Part shown: piece by piece, positions 1-5,981 of the stretch
How the letters are laid out: every line of letters begins with the position of its first letter
Numbering within the stretch: position 1 is the first letter of the stretch
Source of the DNA: Legionella sp.
Lineage (GTDB): Bacteria > Pseudomonadota > Gammaproteobacteria > Legionellales > Legionellaceae
Assembly: GCA_004297865.1 (NCBI GenBank)
Contig: SCSO01000198.1
Span: 1-7,730 of the forward strand
Length of the DNA: 7,730 bases
Direction of reading: 5' to 3'
Notes under the pieces: generated by a model
The model's input: only the letters and a program-made list of their open reading frames with translations
The model's database searches: none
Told to the model about the DNA's origin: nothing
Position numbers and translations under genes: made by a program

Positions 1-1
1 C

Positions 2-1075
2 ACTGATGGCGACATGGGGTTAGGTTACAGCGTGCCACAAATAGGTCAAATTAGTGTAACCGCCTCACCTTTTGCGGTATTTTTTGGTAATGGCTATAAC
101 AGCCCGACGAATAAGGCTGTTTTGTATGCCGTCAATCCGCAAACCGGTGCTTTGATTAAAGAAATTGACCTCTGCGCTGCAGTGAGCGGAGCTTGTGATG
201 CTACCTTACCGCAGGGTTTATCCTCTGTCGCTTTGGGAGAAAGAGACGGCTTACAAGGTGCTCCTATTTCCACCGTGTATGCAGGAGATTTACAAGGTAA
301 TCTTTGGGCTGTAGATGTCAGCAGTTCTAACACCAGCTCATGGCAAGCACGCTTGCTCTTTCAAGCTCGTGATTCTACTGGCGCTTTTCAAGCGATTACT
401 ACGGCTCCAGTCATCACGCTTAATCCTAATTATCCACGCAAACAAGGTATCTTTGTGATGTTTGGTACAGGAAGATTATTGACCTCAAATGATCTATTAG
501 ATACTCAAACCCAAACCGTTTATGGTGTTTGGGATAAGCCGCTGAATACGACCACTTATTTGCGTGCTAATTTACAGCAACAAAACTTAAACTACGTAAC
601 CAGTGCGGTATCGAACTTACCTACTTCGATACTAACCGCGACTTCGACGGCCATTAACTGGAATACTAAAGTAGGGTGGTTTGCTGATCTTCCAGTGTCT
701 GGGCAACGTACGGTGACCACACCTGATGTTTTAAATGGGGCCTTTCTGACGACCATTAACACGCCCCCACTAACTACTTGCGAAGGCACCTTCTCCTCTA
801 TGCTTTTAGAACTCAACTTTATGACGGGTGGGGTTTTACCCAGAGCTTTCTTGGATATTAATGGCGATGGTAGCTTTAATACTAGTGATAAATACAATGG
901 GGGTTATGCGGTTGGTATTGGTCTAGGCTCCAGCTATGCCAACGCTCCTACGATAGTCGGCCCCAATAAAAATAATAATATGGTATTATTAATTACTAAA
1001 TCGGACGGAACGCAGTCGACTATTTACAACCCCAATACCATGCCGAGAAAAATTGGCTGGTGGGAAATTCAATAG
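2..1075 (+). CDS. pilY1: PilY1-type type IV pilus tip/adhesin protein, C-terminal part (5' end outside window)
   Basis: The frame is open from the first full codon at base 2 to TAG at 1073-1075 (357 codons), so the ATG at 14 is an internal methionine, not a start. PilY1/PilC-family proteins sit at the tip of type IV pili and support pilus assembly, adhesion and surface sensing; the C-terminal domain is a beta-propeller (Neisseria_PilC family). Family hallmarks are visible: a blade with VNPQTGALIKEIDL near 130-173, YAGDLQGNLWAVDV (278-319), and the GTGR-LL-SNDL-D-QTQTVYGVWD segment (about 464-535). Near the end is CEGTFSSMLLELNFMTGG, followed by an EF-hand-like DINGDGSFNTSD loop (854-889), and the protein finishes KIGWWEIQ, like the usual SWREI/L ending. 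The acidic calcium loop that usually lies just before YAGDL-GNLW is not recognisable here. pilE follows after eight bases, so the two genes are probably co-transcribed. Family assignment is firm; the missing N-terminal region cannot be judged. Confidence 0.9.
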   Translation, partial: TDGDMGLGYSVPQIGQISVTASPFAVFFGNGYNSPTNKAVLYAVNPQTGALIKEIDLCAAVSGACDATLPQGLSSVALGERDGLQGAPISTVYAGDLQGNLWAVDVSSSNTSSWQARLLFQARDSTGAFQAITTAPVITLNPNYPRKQGIFVMFGTGRLLTSNDLLDTQTQTVYGVWDKPLNTTTYLRANLQQQNLNYVTSAVSNLPTSILTATSTAINWNTKVGWFADLPVSGQRTVTTPDVLNGAFLTTINTPPLTTCEGTFSSMLLELNFMTGGVLPRAFLDINGDGSFNTSDKYNGGYAVGIGLGSSYANAPTIVGPNKNNNMVLLITKSDGTQSTIYNPNTMPRKIGWWEIQ

Positions 1076-1083
1076 GATGAAAA

Positions 1084-1512
1084 ATGAAAGAAACATTTAA
1101 ACGAGGGAATTGGGGTTTTACGCTAGTGGAAGTTCTTATTGTGATGGCTGTAATAGGTATTTTAACAGCCATTGCTTATCCTTCTTATCAAAATTATATT
1201 TTGAAAACTCGCCGCTCTGAAGCACTTGCGACTATGTCTCAAGATCAAATCATTCTCGAGCGTTGCTATGCACAAAATTTTTCTTATAATGCTGCTTGCG
1301 CTTCCATGCCAAGCTTCCCACAAACTAGTCCGCAAGGTTATTACAGTATTACCTTAACTAACTTAAGTGCTACTACTTATACTTTAACTGCAACACCCTT
1401 AGGTACTCAGGTTAAAGATACCACTTGTGCCACAATGTCGGTTAACCAGGCCAATGTGAAAACTGCATCGGATAGCTCTGCTGTGGCTTCTTCTAAATGC
1501 TGGAATCCTTAA
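1084..1512 (+). CDS. pilE: Type IV pilin PilE (ComP_DUS-like pilin)
   Basis: This is a 142-residue prepilin. The short charged leader MKETFKRGNWG ends in the Gly expected before the prepilin peptidase (PilD) cut. Mature residue 1 is then Phe12 and the conserved Glu at +5 is Glu16. FTLVEVLIVMAVIGILTAIA forms the hydrophobic N-terminal helix that anchors the subunit and packs the pilus core, followed by the usual AYPSYQNYILKTRRSEA. The globular part has the ERCYAQN, YYSITLTNLSATTYTLTATP and C-terminal CW pattern of small gammaproteobacterial PilE/ComP pilins. Cys61, Cys72, Cys115 and Cys139 could make two disulfides. The start is supported by AGGA at 1074-1077, which overlaps the pilY1 stop codon, six bases before ATG, suggesting coupled translation with pilY1. 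Whether it is the major subunit or a minor pilin cannot be told from this window; lying directly after pilY1, where minor-pilin clusters end, favours a minor or DNA-binding role. Confidence 0.93.
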   Translation: MKETFKRGNWGFTLVEVLIVMAVIGILTAIAYPSYQNYILKTRRSEALATMSQDQIILERCYAQNFSYNAACASMPSFPQTSPQGYYSITLTNLSATTYTLTATPLGTQVKDTTCATMSVNQANVKTASDSSAVASSKCWNP

Positions 1513-1520
1513 AACTCTTC

Positions 1521-1549
1521 TTTACTTAAGTTGAGGCTTTCCTTATTAT
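1521..1549 (+). promoter_or_regulatory. Predicted sigma70-type promoter for comEC
   Basis: TTTACT (1521-1526, four of six to TTGACA) and TATTAT (1544-1549, five of six to TATAAT) are separated by 17 bases. Transcription would begin around 1556-1558, giving a leader of about 25 bases that starts near AAGGAAAG and ends at the comEC ATG (1583). The promoter lies just after pilE and would let comEC be expressed apart from the pilus genes. It is a sequence match only. Confidence 0.45.
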
Positions 1550-1577
1550 CGCCCCTCAAGGAAAGTCCAACTTAAGT
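1524..1577. repeat. 54-bp near-perfect inverted repeat between pilE and comEC
   Basis: The left arm (1524-1544) and right arm (1558-1577) pair as ACTTAAGTT with AACTTAAGT (9 bp) and CTTTCCTT with AAGGAAAG (8 bp). GAGG and TCC in the middle pair with one bulged A and one G-U. The loop is 1545-1557. The outer ACTTAAGT (1524-1531 and 1570-1577) is itself an 8-bp palindrome, so it also counts as a direct repeat with 46-bp spacing. An alternative hairpin is possible between TTGAGG (1531-1536) and CCTCAA (1554-1559). There is no U-run after either arm, so it is not a normal intrinsic terminator. The dyad centre (1550/1551) falls between the predicted -10 and start site, and the left ACTTAAGT overlaps the -35, which fits an operator. 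In transcripts reading through from pilE it could fold as RNA. Confidence 0.75.
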
Positions 1578-1582
1578 ATTGA

Positions 1583-3784
1583 ATGGAAATCATTTGTTTC
1601 TTCCTGGGTATAACCTATGGTTTGACCCATCATGGTGGCTTAATCTTAGCCTGCTTCGCTTTAATATTTATTAATCTGCGCTACGCGTCACTTTTATTTT
1701 TTATTAGTGGTTCGCTGTTGGCTTATGGTCATCGTTATTATATAGAGCCTACGGGCATACCGAATCAGCCAGTGATTCCGCAGGCTTTGATTGCAGGAAA
1801 GATTAGCTCTATTCCCACCAAAGATCCCAATAAAACCCAATTCACTTTTGCAATTTCTCGCTTCAATGCGCAACCAGCACGCGCTATGGTGCAATTGTCT
1901 TGGTACAACCCCAAAGTTGAACTCCACGCCAACGAGGATTGGCAATTCTTAGTTAAACTCAAAAAACCCCGTAATTTTGCTAATCCCGGAGGTTATCCCT
2001 ATGAACATGTTTTAGCAGCACGACATATTCATTGGACTGGATATATAACAAGTAACCGAGCGCAATTATTAAGATCACCTACTACTCAAAATATCCTGGG
2101 TCTAAGAGAACAGTTTGCCCGTTATTTAAAAACTTTAAGTCCTAATTCTCGAGTGACTGGTATTCTTGAAGCACTGACTTTAAATCTGAGTATGCACATT
2201 ACTCAAGAGGATTGGGAATTATTTAGACGCACAGGAACCACGCATTTGTTTGGAATTTCTGGTGAACATATTACCCTCATTTCTGGGTTAATTTTTGCTC
2301 TAGTGAAATGGCTTTGGTCGCGGAGCGCCCTACTTTGCTTGCGCATACCTGCTTTTTATCCTGCAAGTATCGCGGGATTAGGCACAGCCTTTGTATATTC
2401 TTTAATTGCTGGCTTCGCTCCTCCTGTGCAACGAGCCTTAATTGGCTGCTTTTTTTATACCCTTTATTGTTTAGGCAAACAACGTTTAAGTCCTTGGCAA
2501 ATCTGGCGCTATGCGCTTTTTGGTGTACTTTGTTTCGAACCGCATGCCGTTTTTATGCAAGGATTTTATTTTTCCTTTCTTGCTGTCGCTTGCTTGTTAC
2601 TGACACAACAACGCTGGCAACTAAGGGGTTTTAAAGCCAGCTTAGCATTACAATTTTGTTGTTTGTTGGGTTTAATGCCCTTAAGTCTTTATTGGTATTC
2701 TTATGCCTCACTCAATGGATTTGTAGCTAATGCTTTTGCAATTCCTTTGGTAGGATTATTTATAGTGCCTTTAGCACTATTACTGTTTCTGGTGCCAGTA
2801 GCACTAGGTCAATTACTTATCCAACCGCTAACAATGTTGATCCAACTTTTATTTCAAGGATTAACTCTCAGCGAAAAAATCGCGTTCATCAATATCCAAC
2901 ACCCCATCACTTCGTGGACTTTAGTGATTGCTTTTTTAGGGGCTTGCTTGTTATGGATTCTTTTACCAGGAAAATCATTTAGACCTATCAGCATTCTCTG
3001 GTTATGTTTGCTTTTTTTCCCACCGAGAATTTCCATCGCGCCAGAAACAGCTTTAATTCGAATATTAGATGTAGGTCAAGGTTTAGCGGTTAGCATTCAA
3101 ACCCGTCATCATGTGCTGCTGTATGATACCGGTGATCAATTTTTCAAAGGGAATGACTTGGGCAATATGGTGATTTTACCTTTTTACACCCAAATGGGTG
3201 TAAAAAAAATCGATAAACTTGTCATTAGTCATCCTGATAAAGACCATCGTGGCGGTTTAAAATCCATTGAAAAAGCGCTTCCGGTTCAGCAATTACTAGT
3301 CAACGATCGTCGCTATTATCACCATGGTTTTAAATGTCATGAACAATCCCCTTGGCAATGGGATGGGGTATATTTTCGTTTTTTACCCATTAAAAAAAGA
3401 TTTCAAGGAAAAAATAACTCTTCTTGCATACTGCAAATTAGTACTAAAAATTATTCCATGTTATTGCCTGGCGATATTGAACAAGCAGCAGAAGATTATT
3501 TGATCAAAACTTATGGTCAACAATTAAAATCCCAGATTTTACTTCTACCACATCATGGCAGTAAAACCTCTTCATCCTATCGCTTTTTATTAGAAGTAGC
3601 TCCACACTATGCGATTGTATCCTTAGGTTTTGCTAATCGCTTTCATTTTCCCCATGAAAAAACCCTCCATAGTTTAAATACTTTAGGCGTTGAATTATTC
3701 CGCACCGATGAGTGCGGAATGGTGGAGGTTAGTTTACCTGCGCAAGGTGCAATTAAAAGACCCAGTTGCTATCGTCGCCTTTAA
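1583..3784 (+). CDS. comEC: ComEC/Rec2 family DNA-uptake channel protein
   Basis: This is a 733-residue inner-membrane protein that in naturally competent bacteria moves one strand of incoming DNA into the cytoplasm. The order is: hydrophobic segments at about residues 15-50; a soluble DUF4131/OB-like region at about 60-170; the polytopic Competence domain at about 180-470, with the signature GISGEHITLISG at 224-235; then a metallo-beta-lactamase-like domain from about 485. In the last domain I see DVGQG (496-500), YDTGD, SHPDKDH (549-555), LLPGDIE (627-633) and LLPHHGS (654-660), with NRFHFPHE near the end. These are the usual ComEC nuclease-domain motifs, so the site looks intact. Length is close to family members of 700-800 residues. 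An in-frame TGA (1580-1582) abuts the ATG, fixing it as the first possible start, but no Shine-Dalgarno lies at a normal distance; AAGGA (1558-1562) is 20 bases away. The stop overlaps the convergent fadH stop. Confidence 0.95.
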   Translation: MEIICFFLGITYGLTHHGGLILACFALIFINLRYASLLFFISGSLLAYGHRYYIEPTGIPNQPVIPQALIAGKISSIPTKDPNKTQFTFAISRFNAQPARAMVQLSWYNPKVELHANEDWQFLVKLKKPRNFANPGGYPYEHVLAARHIHWTGYITSNRAQLLRSPTTQNILGLREQFARYLKTLSPNSRVTGILEALTLNLSMHITQEDWELFRRTGTTHLFGISGEHITLISGLIFALVKWLWSRSALLCLRIPAFYPASIAGLGTAFVYSLIAGFAPPVQRALIGCFFYTLYCLGKQRLSPWQIWRYALFGVLCFEPHAVFMQGFYFSFLAVACLLLTQQRWQLRGFKASLALQFCCLLGLMPLSLYWYSYASLNGFVANAFAIPLVGLFIVPLALLLFLVPVALGQLLIQPLTMLIQLLFQGLTLSEKIAFINIQHPITSWTLVIAFLGACLLWILLPGKSFRPISILWLCLLFFPPRISIAPETALIRILDVGQGLAVSIQTRHHVLLYDTGDQFFKGNDLGNMVILPFYTQMGVKKIDKLVISHPDKDHRGGLKSIEKALPVQQLLVNDRRYYHHGFKCHEQSPWQWDGVYFRFLPIKKRFQGKNNSSCILQISTKNYSMLLPGDIEQAAEDYLIKTYGQQLKSQILLLPHHGSKTSSSYRFLLEVAPHYAIVSLGFANRFHFPHEKTLHSLNTLGVELFRTDECGMVEVSLPAQGAIKRPSCYRRL
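3181..3206. repeat. Perfect 11-bp hairpin inside comEC, followed by A8
   Basis: TTTTTACACCC (3181-3191) and GGGTGTAAAAA (3196-3206) are perfect reverse complements around a 4-base AAAT loop. The A-run continues to 3209 (eight A). On both strands the U-run precedes and the A-run follows the GC part, the opposite of an intrinsic terminator. It encodes the segment FYTQMGVKK just before the SHPDKDH motif. It is probably a by-product of coding but would be a stable mRNA structure. Confidence 0.6.
3697..3720. repeat. Perfect 9-bp hairpin near the 3' end of comEC
   Basis: ATTCCGCAC (3697-3705) and GTGCGGAAT (3712-3720) are exact reverse complements with a 6-base CGATGA loop; two G-U pairs and one further pair could extend the RNA stem on the + strand. 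It sits about 60 bases before the comEC stop and about 60 bases beyond the fadH stop on the other strand. It is therefore the only clear hairpin placed to end leftward fadH transcripts. In that direction it is followed only by AATTCAA, so termination by the standard intrinsic mechanism is doubtful. Confidence 0.5.
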
Positions 3785-5805
3785 ACCATAGCAGCCATAC
3801 GGCAAGCTTGATCAATGGCGTGGCGAGCATCTAATTCTAAAGCCTTATAAGCTCCTCCAACTAAATGCACCGATTTTCCACTGGCTTTTAAAGGTTCATA
3901 AAGATCTTTTAATTCGGTTTGTCCTGCACAAATGACAATATTATCCACGTCTAATACCATAGGTTTCTCATCGATATGCAAATGCAAACCTTCATCGTCA
4001 ATGCAATCATAACTAACGCCAGTCATCATTTTAACTTTTTTGTGCTTCAAACTTAAACGATGAATCCAGCCGGTGGTTTTACCTAAGCCTTTGCCCATTT
4101 TTTCTTTCTTACGTTGTAATAAGATGACTTCGCGCGGACTAGGCGAAATTTGCGCTGGCTTTAAACCGCCGCGATGTTTGCCTTCTACATCAATACCCCA
4201 TTCATTATAAAATTGCTCAGGAGTTGATTGATGTTCATGGGTTAAGAACTCAGCCACATCAAAACCAATACCTCCTGCACCGATGATAGCGACCTTTTGC
4301 CCTACTTTTTTCCTTTGGGTGATCACATCGATATAGCTTAAGACTTTGTCATGCTCTATCCCTTGGATATTGGGAACTCTGGGTAAAATACCAGTGGCCA
4401 AAATCACTTCATCAAATTCTTGTAAGGCTGCAACCGTGGCCTCGGTATTTAATAAAACGGTAACTTTGTATTTATTCAATTGGTAATTAAAATAATCCAA
4501 ACTGTATTGGAACTCTTCTTTGCCTGGAATTTTTTTAGCTAAATTAAATTGGCCACCAATGGCGTTATTTTTTTCAAATACCGTGACGGTATGCCCTCTT
4601 TCTGCAGCAACAGCGGCATAAGCCATACCGGCAGGACCAGAACCTACTACAGCAATAGATTTGGGATACTCAGCCGTTTGATAGACTAATTCTGTTTCAT
4701 TACAAGCGCGAGGATTTAATAAACAAGACGCGGTTTTATTGACAAAGACTCGATCCAAACAGGCTTGATTACAAGAAATACAAACATTGATTGCATTGAC
4801 CTCACCTAATTTTGCTTTCTCAACAAAATGGGAATCAGCAAGGAAAGGCCTAGCCATAGACACCATGTCCGCAAAGCCTGATTCCAAAATTTGGTTAGCC
4901 AATTCCGGAGTATTAATGCGGTTGGAAGTAATCACCGGAATACTGACTTCGGGTTTTAAATGGTGGGTCACAGGAGTAAATGCGGCTGCAGGTACTAAAG
5001 TAGCAATGGTCGGAATACGCGCTTCATGCCAACCTATTCCGGTATTAATGATAGTTGCACCCGCTTCTTCAATCGCTTTTGCAAGCGTAACCACTTCTTC
5101 CCAATTACTGCCTTCAGGAATTAAATCCAACATGGATAAACGATAAATAATAATAAAATTCTCACCGACCACTTCGCGAACCCGCCGAACGATTTCAACG
5201 GGAAAACGAATGCGATTGGCGTAGCTGCCACCCCATTCATCCTGCCGATGATTGGTATGCGTGACGATAAATTGATTGATTAAATACCCTTCGCTACCCA
5301 TGATTTCTACCCCATCATAACCAGCAGCCTGCGCTAAACGCGCGCAACGAGCAAAATGCTCAATCGTTTTGAGCACGCGACGTTTACTCATAGCCCAAGG
5401 AGTGAAAGGACTGATGGGTGATTTGATGCGACTAGGTGCCACGATAAAGGGATGATAACCATAACGACCCGCATGTAAAATTTGCAGGGCAATTTTACCT
5501 CCTGCATCATGGACGGCATGGGTCATTAATTCATGACGATGTTGTTCTTTGCTATTGGTTAATTTCGCTGCAAAAGGCGCTAAACGTCCTGCACGATTAG
5601 GAGCAAAGCCGCCAGTAACAATCAAACCTGCACCGCCCAAAGCACGTTCACGATAAAAGGTAGCCAAGCGACGTAAATCTTCTTTGTCTTCCTCAAGCCC
5701 AGTGTGCATGGAACCCATTAAGATACGATTTTTTAATTGGGTAAATCCTAAATCTAAAGGTTGGAATAAAGCCTTAAAAGGGGTGTTATCAATTCTCAAG
5801 TCCAT
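3781..5805 (-). CDS. fadH: NADPH-dependent 2,4-dienoyl-CoA reductase FadH
   Basis: This is a 674-residue iron-sulfur flavoenzyme that reduces 2,4-dienoyl-CoA with NADPH, allowing beta-oxidation of polyunsaturated fatty acids. The N-terminal part (about 10-340) is an old-yellow-enzyme TIM barrel for FMN, with LKNRILMGSMHTGLEE, GKIALQILHAGRYGY, MGSEGYLINQF and INTGIGWHEARIPTIAT. The equivalents of E. coli catalytic Tyr166 and His252 are Tyr174 and His260. The 4Fe-4S cysteines follow the CX2CX3CX11C pattern (342, 345, 349, 361). An FAD Rossmann motif GSGPAG (388-393) and a second nucleotide motif GAGGIG (509-514) come next, and the protein ends in LDARHAIDQACRMA. All key residues are offset by eight from E. 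coli (672 aa), so it is full length with a slightly longer N-terminus. I chose ATG at 5805, with GTGAG five bases upstream; GTG at 5811 would add two residues. The stop codon overlaps that of convergent comEC by four bases. The gene stands alone here. Confidence 0.96.
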   Translation of the reverse strand: MDLRIDNTPFKALFQPLDLGFTQLKNRILMGSMHTGLEEDKEDLRRLATFYRERALGGAGLIVTGGFAPNRAGRLAPFAAKLTNSKEQHRHELMTHAVHDAGGKIALQILHAGRYGYHPFIVAPSRIKSPISPFTPWAMSKRRVLKTIEHFARCARLAQAAGYDGVEIMGSEGYLINQFIVTHTNHRQDEWGGSYANRIRFPVEIVRRVREVVGENFIIIYRLSMLDLIPEGSNWEEVVTLAKAIEEAGATIINTGIGWHEARIPTIATLVPAAAFTPVTHHLKPEVSIPVITSNRINTPELANQILESGFADMVSMARPFLADSHFVEKAKLGEVNAINVCISCNQACLDRVFVNKTASCLLNPRACNETELVYQTAEYPKSIAVVGSGPAGMAYAAVAAERGHTVTVFEKNNAIGGQFNLAKKIPGKEEFQYSLDYFNYQLNKYKVTVLLNTEATVAALQEFDEVILATGILPRVPNIQGIEHDKVLSYIDVITQRKKVGQKVAIIGAGGIGFDVAEFLTHEHQSTPEQFYNEWGIDVEGKHRGGLKPAQISPSPREVILLQRKKEKMGKGLGKTTGWIHRLSLKHKKVKMMTGVSYDCIDDEGLHLHIDEKPMVLDVDNIVICAGQTELKDLYEPLKASGKSVHLVGGAYKALELDARHAIDQACRMAAMV

Positions 5806-5810
5806 GAGCA

Positions 5811-5858
5811 CTCACTGTGAAAGAGTTAAAAATATAAAGTATAAACTCTCCAAGTGAG
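5811..5858. repeat. Nested inverted repeat over the fadH promoter/leader
   Basis: CTCACT (5811-5816) pairs with AGTGAG (5853-5858), and inside it AGAGTT (5822-5827) pairs with AACTCT (5844-5849); the unpaired connectors are 5 and 3 bases and the centre is AT-rich. The centre (5834/5835) falls next to the predicted fadH -10. It could be an operator for a dimeric repressor. If transcription starts further upstream it could instead be an mRNA hairpin, whose 3' arm on the minus strand would include the AGTGAG used as fadH Shine-Dalgarno. Confidence 0.55.
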
Positions 5859-5865
5859 ACCGCAA
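5838..5865 (-). promoter_or_regulatory. Predicted sigma70-type promoter for fadH
   Basis: Read on the minus strand, TTGCGG (5865-5860) and TATACT (5843-5838) are separated by 16 bases, matching -35 (four of six) and -10 (five of six) elements. The start site would be near 5831, leaving about 25 bases of leader before the fadH ATG at 5805. It is a sequence match only. Confidence 0.45.
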
Positions 5866-5884
5866 TAACTTTATCGTGAATATT

Positions 5885-5896
5885 GAATTTAAATTC
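5885..5896. promoter_or_regulatory. 12-bp perfect palindrome in the divergent intergenic region
   Basis: GAATTTAAATTC is a perfect dyad lying upstream of both divergent genes, fadH and the repeat-protein gene. The rest of the gap (5859-5981) holds a short GCAG/CTGC repeat (5905-5908 and 5914-5917) and the palindrome AGAATTCT (5933-5940). I see no convincing rightward promoter; the TATATA at 5964-5969 is too close to the Shine-Dalgarno to serve as -10. The palindrome may be a regulator site or a chance AT-rich match. Confidence 0.3.
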
Positions 5897-5970
5897 GGCA
5901 AAAAGCAGTAGACCTGCATTAGAAAATAGATCAGAATTCTTTTTCGTAATTGGATAGAAAATTTATATAC

Positions 5971-5975
5971 AGGAG
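5971..5975 (+). promoter_or_regulatory. Strong Shine-Dalgarno of the repeat-protein gene
   Basis: AGGAG is followed by six bases (TAATAA) and then ATG at 5982. This is the best ribosome-binding site in the window and fixes the start of the rightward gene. Confidence 0.8.
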
Positions 5976-5981
5976 TAATAA

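Noticed and set aside
14..16. ATG at 14 as the start of the pilY1 gene
   Set aside because: The frame stays open to the window edge and the upstream residues (TDGD) fit a PilY1-type context, so this is an internal Met of a truncated gene.
592..897. Leftward 101-codon ORF opposite pilY1
   Set aside because: It is antisense to clearly conserved PilY1 coding and has no independent support.
1524..1577. Intrinsic terminator or small transposable element (MITE) between pilE and comEC
   Set aside because: There is no U-run after either arm, no target-site duplication is evident, and at 54 bases it is short for a MITE; an operator/RNA structure fits better.
2308..2634. Rightward 108-codon ORF inside comEC
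   Set aside because: It lies wholly within the membrane-domain coding of comEC in another frame, and its Cys/Phe/Leu-rich product has no recognisable motif.
3712..3719. GTGCGGAA as a Pasteurellaceae-type DNA uptake signal
   Set aside because: It only partly matches AAGTGCGGT, lies in conserved comEC coding, and no other copies were noticed; the genes do not suggest Pasteurellaceae.
4787..5146. Rightward 119-codon ORF opposite fadH
   Set aside because: It is fully antisense to the conserved TIM-barrel/iron-sulfur part of fadH, with no ribosome site or family resemblance.
5357..5375. Hairpin TGCTCAA/TTGAGCA with TTTT after it on the minus strand, as a terminator within fadH
   Set aside because: The stem is only 7 bp, the U-run is short, and it lies in the middle of an intact gene, so premature termination is unlikely.
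5964..5969. TATATA as the -10 of the repeat-protein gene
   Set aside because: Transcription would begin inside or after the Shine-Dalgarno at 5971-5975, and no -35 lies at the right distance.
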